From Bradyrhizobium sp. AZCC 1693 (GTDB lineage: Bacteria; Pseudomonadota; Alphaproteobacteria; Rhizobiales; Xanthobacteraceae): a DNA stretch of 64,000 bases. This document shows positions 43,955-52,298 of the stretch, piece after piece. Location: the NCBI RefSeq assembly GCF_036924745.1, contig NZ_JAZHSD010000001.1, positions 1,674,001-1,738,000 of the forward strand, given 5' to 3'. The notes beneath the pieces were generated by a model, which had not been told where the DNA came from, made no database searches, and was given only the letters and a program-made list of their open reading frames with translations. The first letter of the stretch is position 1; the number at the start of each line of letters is the position of its first letter. Position numbers and translations under genes: made by a program.

Positions 43955-44713
43955 ATGTCGCTACGCGCTGCCATCGTCGGAGGGCTGATCAGTCTTTCTG
44001 CGGGCGGCCACGCGCAGGCTCAGGACCCTCACCGGCCGGCAGTCGGCGGCATCGGTTCGCCGGTCAATGCCATGATCTTTTACGTCGCGCACGGTGCGGA
44101 CGGCGCCTGCGGGAAAGGCTGTTCCGAATGGATCGCCGCCGAAGGCACCGTTCAGTGGGACACCCACAAGCGGCTGATCGCGATCCTCGACCGCCAGGCC
44201 GGACGCAAGCTTCCCGTGATCATCCATGCCTGGGGCGATTCCAATCTCAACGTCGCGGCCAGCCTTGGGCGTATCCTGCGCGACCATGGCATCGACACCT
44301 CAGCGGGGACGACCGACGTCGAAGCCTGCAATGGAAAAAACGAGACGGAATGTTTCGCGCTCAAGCGTCCGGGCGGGCCGCTGGATGCCAAGGTGACCTT
44401 GACCGACACAAGTTGCGATCTCGCCTGCGTGCTGACGCTGGCCGGCGGCGTACACCGGACCCTGCCCGCCGGCACCAGGATGGTCCTCGGCGGCATGTCG
44501 ATCCGAAACCGGCTGGCGCCCAATGTCTCCGAAGAACGGCGCCAGGGGCTGACCGTTCAATATGGCGAGCAGTTGCGTCACTATCTGCGGGACATGGGCG
44601 TTGAACCGGAACTCGTCGACATCGTCGACCGGAATTCGGAAACAAGACGTCAGACCGAAATGCCGCCGTCCGAATGGATCAGGCTGCACATCGTGACGTC
44701 AGCGTCGCCGTAG
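43955..44713 (+). CDS. Secreted protein of the COG3904 type (ClpP-like fold, six cysteines)
   Basis: The 252-residue exported protein has a signal peptide (MSLRAAIVGGLISLSAGGHAQA). The mature part resembles predicted periplasmic ClpP/crotonase-like proteins: VNAMIFYVAHGADGACGKGC, AAEGTVQWDTHKRL, LPVIIHAWGDSNLNVAASLG and TLAGGVHRTLPAGTRMVLGG. Six Cys in the mature chain occur as pairs (GACGKGC, EACNGKNETEC, TSCDLAC), probably disulfides. The expected catalytic Ser after a small-residue turn is not obvious. The function is unknown. Confidence 0.75.
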   Translation: MSLRAAIVGGLISLSAGGHAQAQDPHRPAVGGIGSPVNAMIFYVAHGADGACGKGCSEWIAAEGTVQWDTHKRLIAILDRQAGRKLPVIIHAWGDSNLNVAASLGRILRDHGIDTSAGTTDVEACNGKNETECFALKRPGGPLDAKVTLTDTSCDLACVLTLAGGVHRTLPAGTRMVLGGMSIRNRLAPNVSEERRQGLTVQYGEQLRHYLRDMGVEPELVDIVDRNSETRRQTEMPPSEWIRLHIVTSASP

Positions 44714-44759
44714 CGCGCGCGTACCGCTTCGCGTGCAGAAAACGCGCGAAAACAGGAAG

Positions 44760-45200
44760 CTAGAGCAGGCCCAGATCGCGCAATTCGCGCCGCATCGGTT
44801 CCGGCATCGCGGCCACGCTGGCGGCTGAGGATTTGGTGAGGTCCTGCGGCGCGGCGTCTTCGGCGAGATAGCGCCAGCCCTGGAACGGACGCATCGGCCG
44901 CGGCGAGACCGCAAACACCTTGGGCTGCATCACCAGACGGCACCGCCCGATACCGTCCTTGTCGCGGAACGGCTCGATCGCGATGATCTTTTCGCGCGCG
45001 GCGATTTCGCCCTTGATCACCCAATAGAGCGAGCCGCCCGCGAGGATTTCCGCGTCGCGCTTCGGCGTCATCCGCGTGATGTGGACGTGGCGAAGCGGCA
45101 GGCCCTTTTTCTTGGCGGTCGCCATGCGTTCGGCAACCCAGCCCTTGAGTTCCTTGACTGACTCGCAGCCGACGGCAAGCTTGATGAGATGAAGCGGCAT
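44760..45200 (-). CDS. DUF1489 family protein
   Basis: The 146-residue soluble protein MPLHLIKLAVGCESVKELKG continues with LRHVHITRMTPKRDAEILAG, GSLYWVIKGEIAAREKIIAI and the late segment RPFQGWRYLAEDAAPQDL. It matches DUF1489, an alphaproteobacterial family of unknown role. The start at 45200 begins the family; an extension to 45302 is outside it. It follows the membrane protein at 45241 by 40 bases on the same strand. Confidence 0.88.
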   Translation of the reverse strand: MPLHLIKLAVGCESVKELKGWVAERMATAKKKGLPLRHVHITRMTPKRDAEILAGGSLYWVIKGEIAAREKIIAIEPFRDKDGIGRCRLVMQPKVFAVSPRPMRPFQGWRYLAEDAAPQDLTKSSAASVAAMPEPMRRELRDLGLL

Positions 45201-45240
45201 GATCCCGCCGATGTAGCGGCCCGCGCGCGCTTTGAAAAGA

Positions 45241-46218
45241 TCACTCGTTGTTATCAGCTGTGGGCGCCGAACCCGACGGCGCAAGCTGGACCGGCGCTGC
45301 ATTAGACGGCCGCTTCGGCGCAGGCGGCGGCTTCTTGGCGGCGGTCTGCGCCGGCGGCGATGCCGGCGGTGTCGCCGCGGCCGGACGCGGCGCGGCAGGT
45401 GACGCCGGCGCAGCCGCAGTTGCAGACGACGGCTTCGGCGCGGCGCCTAGCGGCGGCTCGGGCGTCATGATGTTGACCGGCGGGGTGGAGGCCGAGGTCG
45501 GGAATTCGGCGTTGGTGGGCTTGCCCGTGGGGACCGACGGCGGCAGCGCCGCGATCATGCCCGCCGCGGCCTGCGGCGTGTTCCACGACGCCGCGTAGCG
45601 CATGACCAGGCTTTCATAGACGCGGTCTTCCATGTTGGCCGCAATCTGGCGCGTCTCGGTCAGCGAGCGGAACGCGCGGCAATTCGATGACGTGCAGCGG
45701 TCCCGCGCCGTCAGCACATAGGCCATCAACCCGTAACGGTCGCGCTCGACGGCGCGGCGCAACGCCAGCAGGTCGGAGCCGGCACCCTTGTTCGCGGTGG
45801 CGACATCTCCGAGCGAGGTCAGCAGCGTGATCTGCGAGGCGGCGTAGGCCACGGCCGCAGCCACCGCCTCAGCCGAACCGAACAGAGCCTTCTCGCACGC
45901 GGCGAGGACGGCATCGCCGGCCAGTTCGTCAATACAGGAAAGCTGCGGCAACGGCGCGGTCGCTATCTGAACCGGACGCGCCTCCGTCGACGGAACCACA
46001 TTTGCCGTGCCGAAGCCGCGGAAGCTCACGGCCCCGGCGACCCCGACTGCGAGCAGCGTGATGAGCGCAAGCACGCCGTTAGCCACGGATCTCTCCGAGC
46101 GCAGCAGCGTGATCAGAACGATGATCCCGACAAATCCGGCCGTGGCCAGCGTCAGGTACAACGGAAGATTCGGCGAGTGCCAGATTTGATCCAGCGAAGC
46201 AGCCCATGCCCAGTTCAT
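45241..46218 (-). CDS. Membrane protein with Pro/Ala-rich C-terminus, unknown function
   Basis: The 325-residue protein has two N-terminal membrane helices (LPLYLTLATAGFVGIIVLIT and GVLALITLLAVGVAGAVSF). A conserved-looking domain follows from about 90 to 225: LSCIDELAGDAVLAACEKAL, then AVAYAASQITLLTSLGDVAT and VERDRYGLMAYVLTARDRCT. The last 90 residues are rich in Pro, Ala, Ser and Lys and are probably disordered. I do not recognise the family. It may share a transcript with the DUF1489 gene downstream. Confidence 0.82.
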   Translation of the reverse strand: MNWAWAASLDQIWHSPNLPLYLTLATAGFVGIIVLITLLRSERSVANGVLALITLLAVGVAGAVSFRGFGTANVVPSTEARPVQIATAPLPQLSCIDELAGDAVLAACEKALFGSAEAVAAAVAYAASQITLLTSLGDVATANKGAGSDLLALRRAVERDRYGLMAYVLTARDRCTSSNCRAFRSLTETRQIAANMEDRVYESLVMRYAASWNTPQAAAGMIAALPPSVPTGKPTNAEFPTSASTPPVNIMTPEPPLGAAPKPSSATAAAPASPAAPRPAAATPPASPPAQTAAKKPPPAPKRPSNAAPVQLAPSGSAPTADNNE

Positions 46219-46370
46219 GCGCGGTGTCCCTTAACGCAGCATCAAACGCGATCGAAAGACGAATGCGGCTTTGTCGCATTCGCTTTTCGGCAGAATGGTT
46301 CTGCGAACGGGGCCTTTTGACGGCAACCCAAGGTGGAACTCCGTCAGCCGGCTACTTGCACACAACTGTT

Positions 46371-46574
46371 TCAGGAAATTGCGAGCTGGCTTTCCTTGGC
46401 GACCCGTTCGAAAGCTTCGGTCGAGCTTTTGATGCGATACTGACAGTCGTCGCCATCAGTCGGCAGCAGCCGGATCACCTCATAGGTGCCGCTGGCGGCC
46501 GGACGGGCAACGTTGCTGGCAGTAAAATAGACAGTCTCTCCAACGGAGTACTTATGCTTCAACGCCCTCTCCAT
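46371..46574 (-). CDS. Small conserved-looking protein, 67 aa
   Basis: The protein MERALKHKYSVGETVYFTAS continues with NVARPAASGTYEVIRLLPTD and CQYRIKSSTEAFERVAKESQ. The pattern of a short beta-rich SH3-like fold (VGETVYF, GTYEVIRLLP, YRIKS) suggests a real gene. ATG 46574 has no SD, while TTG 46562 (KHKYSVGE...) follows GGAGAGG, so translation may start there. I cannot assign a function. Confidence 0.65.
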   Translation of the reverse strand: MERALKHKYSVGETVYFTASNVARPAASGTYEVIRLLPTDGDDCQYRIKSSTEAFERVAKESQLAIS

Positions 46575-46874
46575 TACGCAAGAACGCCGGCCGCGCTCAC
46601 GGTCCCGCTAGCTTTCGGCCGACTTGAGAACCCTGCGGCAACCTAGCACAGCCGGCCCCCCAAAAGCCAGTAACATCGAGGCATGGCAAATGCGCAAATT
46701 CTGCATGTTTTTCAGGGCGATAAGCGGCAATTCTTGCGGTTCCCGAGAATCCCCCTGCCCAATATTCAGGCCGCCTTTCCCGATATAGGACAGTTCGGCG
46801 GGTGACAGATCGAATGCCGCAGGCTGCGGGGAGCCCTGGCGCGCCCCGCCCGACTGCAGGCAGGGCGCGCGAGA
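46575..46874. other. 300-bp gap, GC-rich hairpin, no gene seen
   Basis: No frame here has protein-like composition. Next to the GST stop, GCGCGCCCTGCC and GGCGGGGCGCGC (minus strand, about 46815-46870) can pair with one or two mismatches, but no T-run follows. Confidence 0.5.
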
Positions 46875-47531
46875 TCAGACTGTCTCGAACCGTTCGATGA
46901 CGAGCGTTTCGGCAAGGCCGGCGCGGGTCCATTCCTGGAATGCCGGCAACGACATCATCGCATCGAAATAATGCCGCGCCTCGCCCCTCACCTCGATCGC
47001 ATAGGTGCGGAAGCGATGCACCACCGGCGCGAACATCGCATCCGCGCCGCCGAACGCGCCGAACAGGAACGGTCCTTCCTTGCCGTAACGGCTGTGGCAA
47101 TCGGCCCAGATCTCCTGAACGCGGGCCACATTGGCGCGTGCGTCGTCCGACAGATCGATCGCGCCGACCGGGCGGTGCAGGTTCATGCCGCATTCATTGC
47201 GCAGCGGCACGAAGCCCGAATGCATTTCCGCCGAAATCGAGCGCGCATGCGCCCGGCGGGCACGGTCTTCCGGCCACAGCCTCACTTGCGGGAATTTCTC
47301 GGCGAGATACTCGATGATCGAAAGCGAGTCCCACACCGTGACGTCGCCATCGATCAGCGCCGGCACCTTGCCCGCGCGGGAAAAGCCGAGGATACGGTCC
47401 TTGTCGGCCTTGTCGTCGGTGTAGAGCGGGATGAACACTTCCTCGAACGGAATGTCGTTGGCGCGCAGCGCCAGCCATGGCCGCATCGACCATGACGAAT
47501 AGTTCTTGTTGCCGATGACCAGTTTCAACAT
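46875..47531 (-). CDS. Glutathione S-transferase family protein
   Basis: The 218-residue protein has a thioredoxin-like N-terminal domain (MLKLVIGNKNYSSWSMRPWL) with the GSH-binding segment AGKVPALIDGDVTVWDSLSI, then IEYLAEKFPQVRLWPEDRAR. The C-terminal helical domain includes KEGPFLFGAFGGADAMFAPV. Ser in NYSSWSMRP is the likely catalytic residue, as in zeta/theta-like bacterial classes. The substrate is unknown. ATG 47531 is chosen because it begins the fold. Confidence 0.92.
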   Translation of the reverse strand: MLKLVIGNKNYSSWSMRPWLALRANDIPFEEVFIPLYTDDKADKDRILGFSRAGKVPALIDGDVTVWDSLSIIEYLAEKFPQVRLWPEDRARRAHARSISAEMHSGFVPLRNECGMNLHRPVGAIDLSDDARANVARVQEIWADCHSRYGKEGPFLFGAFGGADAMFAPVVHRFRTYAIEVRGEARHYFDAMMSLPAFQEWTRAGLAETLVIERFETV

Positions 47532-47633
47532 TTTCGGGGGAAATCCTGTTGCGACCGGCATCTTGCCATAGTGCACCGCACCCGTTCAACCTGTACATCA
47601 CGATTGCCTAGCCATCACCGGGGATCTCGCCAC

Positions 47634-48311
47634 ATGGGCGCCTATCGGGTCGATATCGCCGCCGTCGCATTCTTCGTCGTCGAATGGCTGGCCTATGGTT
47701 TCACGCTCGAGCATACGGCCTATGGCCGCGACAGCCTGTCGGCGCGCATGAACCGCTTTCGCGAGGTCTGGGTGCGGAACATGCTCGATCGCGAGGCGCG
47801 CATGGTCGACATGCAGATCATGGCCTCGCTGCAGAACGGCACCGCCTTCTTCGCCTCCACCAGCCTGATCGCGATCGGCGGCGCGCTGGCGCTGTTGCGC
47901 GCGACCAACGATGCGCTGGCCGTGCTGCGTGAACTGCCGGTCGACCTCACCCCCTCGCCTGCGCTGTGGGAAGTCAAATGCGTCGGGCTGATCCTGATCT
48001 TCATCTACGCCTTCTTCAAATTCGCCTGGTCGTACCGCCTGTTCAACTATGTCGCGATCCTGCTCGGCGCGATGCCGCCGTCGTCACAGCGCGACACCGC
48101 GGAAGCCGAAGCCCATGTGATGCGCACGACGCGGCTGTTCGAGGCGGCGGGGCGGCACTTCAACCGCGGCCAGCGCGCGTTCTTCTTCGCGCTCGGCTAT
48201 CTCGGCTGGTTCGTCAGCCCCTGGGTATTGCTGGCGACGACCGCGCTGGTCGTGATCGTGACCTGGCGGCGGCAGTTCGCCTCGAACGCGTGGCGGGCGA
48301 TGGGGAGTTAG
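47634..48311 (+). CDS. DUF599 family membrane protein
   Basis: The 225-residue protein has about four membrane helices: AAVAFFVVEWLAYGFTLEHT, FFASTSLIAIGGALALLR, CVGLILIFIYAFFKFAWSYR and GYLGWFVSPWVLLATTALVV. It also has the family's MNRFREVWVRNMLDREARMV and RLFNYVAILLGAMP segments. DUF599 is widespread in alphaproteobacteria and plants, with no known function. It is monocistronic and converges on the protease remnant and the aldo/keto reductase. Confidence 0.9.
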   Translation: MGAYRVDIAAVAFFVVEWLAYGFTLEHTAYGRDSLSARMNRFREVWVRNMLDREARMVDMQIMASLQNGTAFFASTSLIAIGGALALLRATNDALAVLRELPVDLTPSPALWEVKCVGLILIFIYAFFKFAWSYRLFNYVAILLGAMPPSSQRDTAEAEAHVMRTTRLFEAAGRHFNRGQRAFFFALGYLGWFVSPWVLLATTALVVIVTWRRQFASNAWRAMGS

Positions 48312-48342
48312 CGAGCCGAACTCCGCATTCCAGAAAGCCAGA

Positions 48343-48431
48343 TTAATTGAGAACGCGGGGCGTGAGTTCAAGCGCGCCGTTGGTCAGCGTGACGTTGAAG
48401 CGGGCCAGGAATGTCATTCCGAGGCTGGCGC
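48343..48431 (-). pseudogene. Retropepsin-like (clan AA) aspartic protease, C-terminal remnant
   Basis: The minus strand reads RASLGMTFLARFNVTLTNGA, then LELTPRVLN and a TAA stop. SLGMTFLxRF..xxxNGxLxLxP is the typical last strand of the TIGR02281/clan AA retropepsin-like proteases of rhizobia. Only about 30 codons remain; the catalytic DTGA region is absent. The sequence then gives way to the end of the aldo/keto reductase gene at 48441. It is probably what is left of a protease gene that originally neighboured DUF599. Confidence 0.55.
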
Positions 48432-48440
48432 GGCCACTCC

Positions 48441-49259
48441 TCAATCCCATTTCGGCGCAAATCCGAAATCCGTGAGCCGGCCGCCGGCGCTGCCCATGGC
48501 GGAAATCTGCTGCATGTCCGCTTCCGACAGCTCGAAATCGAAGATCTCGATGTTCTCCGAGAGTCGCTCGAGTTTCGACGTTCGCGGTATCGCCGCCACG
48601 CCCTGCTGCACCAGCCAGCGCAGGCAGATTTGCGCCGCCGTCTTGCGATAGCGGTCGCCGATCCGCAGCAAGGCGCGGTCGCTCTTGATGCGGCCCCTGG
48701 CGACCGGACTATAGGCCACCAGCGCCATGTCGTGGCGCGCGCAGGCCTCCCTCACCTTGCTCTGGTCGAGATAGGGATGGTACTCGACCTGGTCGCACAC
48801 CAGCGGTTCCGGACATAAAGCCACCGCCTCCTCGATCAGGGCCACGGTGAAATTGGACACGCCGATATGCCGCGCGAGCCCCTGCTGCCTGACCCGCGCC
48901 AGCGCGCCCAGCGTCTCCACCAGCGGCACCTGCGGGCTCGGCCAGTGCAGCAGCAACAGGTCGACCTCGGTCAGGCGCAGTCGCACCAGGCTTTCCTTGG
49001 CTGAACGCTCCAGATCGTGGGGCGCGAAATGCGAGGGCCAGATCTTGGTGGTGAGGAAGACCTGATCGCGCTTGACGCCCGCAAGGCGCAGTCCTTCGCC
49101 GACCTCGCGTTCGTTGTCGTACATCTGTGCGGTGTCGATATGGCGATAGCCGAGCCGCAATGCCTGCTCGACGAGGCGCGCGCAGGCGCGTCCGCGCAAT
49201 TCCCAGGTGCCCAGCCCGATCGCCGGAATTTTTGCGCCATTGGCTTCGACAAACAGCAT
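48441..49259 (-). CDS. Aldo/keto reductase
   Basis: The 272-residue NADPH-dependent reductase has the catalytic tetrad: Asp and Tyr in HIDTAQMYDNEREVGEGL, Lys in LTTKIWPSHF and His in LLLLHWPSPQVPLVET. The NADP-binding tail is IPRTSKLERLSENIEIFDFE. It is close to the 2,5-diketo-gluconate reductase/AKR5 group that clears reactive aldehydes. It ends where the protease remnant begins. Confidence 0.93.
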   Translation of the reverse strand: MLFVEANGAKIPAIGLGTWELRGRACARLVEQALRLGYRHIDTAQMYDNEREVGEGLRLAGVKRDQVFLTTKIWPSHFAPHDLERSAKESLVRLRLTEVDLLLLHWPSPQVPLVETLGALARVRQQGLARHIGVSNFTVALIEEAVALCPEPLVCDQVEYHPYLDQSKVREACARHDMALVAYSPVARGRIKSDRALLRIGDRYRKTAAQICLRWLVQQGVAAIPRTSKLERLSENIEIFDFELSEADMQQISAMGSAGGRLTDFGFAPKWD

Positions 49260-49391
49260 CGGTTGTATCCGCGGACCGGCCCCATTATGGGCTGTGGAAA
49301 CGGCCGTGCCAACAGATAGGGTTTTCGAGCGAGATCCTGCGCTGGACTTGGTCCGGAATGGATGCGGTTGCGGAACGCGTCAAACCGCGAA

Positions 49392-49766
49392 CTAGACGGG
49401 CTCCGGTTCCGTGGCAAGCGCTGCGAAGACGGTTTCCGGCGAATGGGCGATCACGGCGAGCAACGCCCGCGCCGGCCCTCGGGGCACACGCTTGCCCTGC
49501 TCCCAGTTCCGGATGGTTTCGACGGGCACGCCGAGCCGTGCCGCGAATTCGATCTGCGTCAGCTGCGCGCGGCGGCGCAGGTCACGCACGGCCGGCAGCG
49601 TGCCGGTTTCGCCCGGCGTTGCATCAGGCAAGGCTGAAAGCGTCGCGGGCTTGGACTCGGGCATCATCGGCGCAAGCGGGAACTCCTGCCCGTCCCGCAG
49701 TTCGACGATCCGTCCATCCGCTTTCAGCCGCAAGCGCTGCATGTTGACCTCGTGAGCCAACATCAT
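49392..49766 (-). CDS. XRE-type helix-turn-helix protein
   Basis: The 124-residue protein has an N-terminal half with LRLKADGRIVELRDGQEFPL and a Pro-rich linker. A C-terminal Cro/C1 HTH follows (LRRRAQLTQIEFAARLGVPV, then ETIRNWEQGKRVPRGPARAL). The layout resembles HigA-like or YdaS antitoxin regulators, but no toxin gene lies next to it, so a solitary regulator is likelier. It ends about 130 bases from the aldo/keto reductase start on the same strand. Confidence 0.82.
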   Translation of the reverse strand: MMLAHEVNMQRLRLKADGRIVELRDGQEFPLAPMMPESKPATLSALPDATPGETGTLPAVRDLRRRAQLTQIEFAARLGVPVETIRNWEQGKRVPRGPARALLAVIAHSPETVFAALATEPEPV

Positions 49767-49807
49767 CGGGCAAGCGCGTTAAGACCCGATTAACGATAAA
49801 TGAGGCG

Positions 49808-51241
49808 CTACCTGAGTCCGAACCACAACGTGGCAATACCGAGAAACGAGAAGAAACCGACCACGTCGGTAATCGTCGTGACGAAGGTTCCCGACGCCAC
49901 CGCCGGATCGGCGCGCACCCGCTCCAGCACCATCGGGATCAGGATGCCGCCGAGCGCGCCGGCCACCAGGTTGCAGATGATGGCAAGGCCGATCACGATG
50001 CCAAGTCCCGGGATCTTGAACCAGGCCACCGCGGCGACGCCGGTGATCACGGCAAAGGCGAGCCCGTTGACGAGGCCGACCATCGCCTCACGCAGCACCA
50101 CGCGCAACGCGTTGTTGGAGCCGAGCTCGCGGGTGGCCAGCGCCCGCACCGCCACCGTCATGGTCTGGGTCGCGGCGTTGCCGCCCTGGCTCGCCACGAT
50201 CGGCGCCAGCACGGCGAGCGCCACCATCTTCTCAAGCTGGCCCTCGAACAGGCCGAGCACGGAGGACGCCAGAAACGCGGTCGCCAGATTGACCAGCAGC
50301 CAGTTGAAGCGGGCGCGCGCGATGGTCCAGACATTGTCGGACAGTTCTTCGTCGCTGGTGACGCCGCCGAGCGCTTTCAAATCCTCGTCGGCCTCTTCCT
50401 CGATGACGTCGACCACGTCGTCGATGGTGATGACGCCGACCAGCCGATTGGTGGTGTCGACGACGGGAGCCGCGACCAGATTGTACTTGCCGAACATCCG
50501 CGCGACCTCTTCCTGGTCGTCCAGCACGGAGACGCGGCGGCGGTTTTCGTCGATCAGATCGGCGATCGGCACCGGCCGGCGCGCCCGCAGCAGCGTGTCG
50601 AGCGAGACCGCACCCTGCCAGTGCTTTTCGGAATCCACCGCGTAGATCTCGTAAAACCGGTCCGGCAGATCGGGGGTGTCGCGCATGTAGTCGATCGCCT
50701 GCCCCACGGTCCAGTCCGGCGGCACCGCGATGAACTCGGATTGCATCCGCCGGCCGGCGGAATTTTCCGGATAAAGCAGGCTCCGCTCCAGCGCGACGCG
50801 CTCGGACGGCGGCAGCTTTTCGAGGATCTCCTCCTTGTCCTCCTGGTCGAGACCTTCGAGCAGTTGGACGGCGTCGTCGGATTCCAGTTCGCGAACGCCC
50901 TCCGCGACCGTCTCCGGTTCGAGTTCCTCGAGGATTTCCTCGCGGACGGAATCGTCGACCTCGTTCAGCGCCGAGAAGTCGAAATCGGTACCGGTCAATT
51001 CGACCAGCGTGACGCGGTCGTCGGGTTCGAGGGCCGCGATCAAATCGCCGAGATCGGCCTCGTGCAGTTCCGCCACCACCTCGCACAATAGCGGCCGGTC
51101 GGCGGCGCGGATGGCGCGCGTGATCTCCTCGACAAACTCGTGGCGGAGCTGGTTCTCGTCATCCCGCATCAGGAGATGGTCGAGTACGGAGCCCTGCGCA
51201 GGTCGCGCCTCGGCTTGGGCAACGTCGATATTCTCGGCCAT
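49808..51241 (-). CDS. mgtE: Magnesium transporter MgtE
   Basis: The 477-residue channel has the MgtE N domain (residues 25-155, VAELHEADLGDLIAALEPDD), two CBS domains (YPENSAGRRMQSEFIAVPPD and DVVDVIEEEADEDLKALGGV regions) and five membrane helices. The filter region carries VLAPIVASQGGNAATQTMTV. The cytoplasmic part senses Mg2+ and closes the pore. ATG 51241 follows GAGGCG; an extension to 51295 lacks similarity. Confidence 0.95.
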   Translation of the reverse strand: MAENIDVAQAEARPAQGSVLDHLLMRDDENQLRHEFVEEITRAIRAADRPLLCEVVAELHEADLGDLIAALEPDDRVTLVELTGTDFDFSALNEVDDSVREEILEELEPETVAEGVRELESDDAVQLLEGLDQEDKEEILEKLPPSERVALERSLLYPENSAGRRMQSEFIAVPPDWTVGQAIDYMRDTPDLPDRFYEIYAVDSEKHWQGAVSLDTLLRARRPVPIADLIDENRRRVSVLDDQEEVARMFGKYNLVAAPVVDTTNRLVGVITIDDVVDVIEEEADEDLKALGGVTSDEELSDNVWTIARARFNWLLVNLATAFLASSVLGLFEGQLEKMVALAVLAPIVASQGGNAATQTMTVAVRALATRELGSNNALRVVLREAMVGLVNGLAFAVITGVAAVAWFKIPGLGIVIGLAIICNLVAGALGGILIPMVLERVRADPAVASGTFVTTITDVVGFFSFLGIATLWFGLR

Positions 51242-51346
51242 GCCACGCCTCGCCGGTTTGACAGATTGAGGGAACTTGTCTGAGTTACGCTGCACGCTTA
51301 CCTAATCGGCAACACCCAGCGCAATGCCAAATATGCCCGACCGCAA

Positions 51347-52141
51347 ATGACCCGAAATTTTAGCCCGGCGCTGTGCGCGGCGGTCGCGGCATTGATGACC
51401 TTCGTTGCGGCGGCTGAGGCTGCCGAATGCAGCCGCAAGGACGCGCTCGGCACCTCACGTGTTCTCGCGGTCGACGCCGCCACCTACCCGCGCGTGGGCC
51501 TCAAGAGCTTTCCTCAAACGCTGCCGCTGGAAGACCACGAAGTGATTCTGACCTTCGACGACGGGCCGTGGCCGGCGACGGACCGCAAGATATTGGCGGC
51601 GCTCGCGCAGGAATGCGTGCGCGCGACATTCTTCCTGATCGGCAAGCCCGCTTCGGAACATCCCGAGCTGGTGCGAAGAATAGCGGCCGAGGGTCATACC
51701 ATCGCGCACCACACCTGGACCCACCACAATCTCAAATACATGAAGCCGGAAGCGGCCATCGGCGAAATCGACAAGGGCATCGCGGCCGTCGAAACGGCGC
51801 TTCACGGAACGGCCACGACCACCCCGAGCACGCCGTTCTTTCGCTTTCCCTTTTTCGACATGACACCGGCGACGCAGGACGCCTTGCAGAAGCGCGGCAT
51901 CGCCGTGTTCGGCGCCGACCTCTGGGCCAGCGACTGGAATCCGATGACACCGGCACAGCAGTTGAAGCTGCTTACCGAGCGGCTGCAAGCCGCCCGCAAG
52001 GGCATCATCCTGCTGCACGATCCCAAGGGGCAAACCGCTGCCATGCTGCCGGCCTTCCTGCGCTACCTCCGCGACAACCGTTACCGCGTAGTCCATCTGG
52101 TTCCTGCCGGTGCCAAAACCGTGTCCGGCAAAGCACATTAG
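51347..52141 (+). CDS. Exported polysaccharide deacetylase 1 (NodB homology domain)
   Basis: The 264-residue protein has a signal peptide ending AEAAE (residue 26) and a NodB-type CE4 domain with motif 1 VILTFDDGPWP. Motif 2 reads HTIAHHTWTHHNL (metal His), and motif 3 FRFPFFDMTP and the late LLHDP segment are present. CE4 enzymes remove N- or O-acetyl groups from chitin, peptidoglycan or similar glycans. The similar gene at 52299 follows on the same strand after 157 bases. Confidence 0.92.
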   Translation: MTRNFSPALCAAVAALMTFVAAAEAAECSRKDALGTSRVLAVDAATYPRVGLKSFPQTLPLEDHEVILTFDDGPWPATDRKILAALAQECVRATFFLIGKPASEHPELVRRIAAEGHTIAHHTWTHHNLKYMKPEAAIGEIDKGIAAVETALHGTATTTPSTPFFRFPFFDMTPATQDALQKRGIAVFGADLWASDWNPMTPAQQLKLLTERLQAARKGIILLHDPKGQTAAMLPAFLRYLRDNRYRVVHLVPAGAKTVSGKAH

Positions 52142-52298
52142 ATCACGATTTCTTCGGCTGACGCTGGTTCTGTGGCCTGGATCACGCCCCGAAGCCAAAT
52201 TAAGTGTAGAACTCAGGTGATTAAGGCGGCATTCATGGTGCCAGATGTAAGCCGTTGCGTGCTCTTGGTGCGTGCTCTTGGAATGAAGCCGGGGTTCG

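Noticed and set aside
49392..49766. Antitoxin of a toxin-antitoxin pair
   Set aside because: The HTH protein has no adjacent small toxin gene; its neighbours are mgtE and an aldo/keto reductase.
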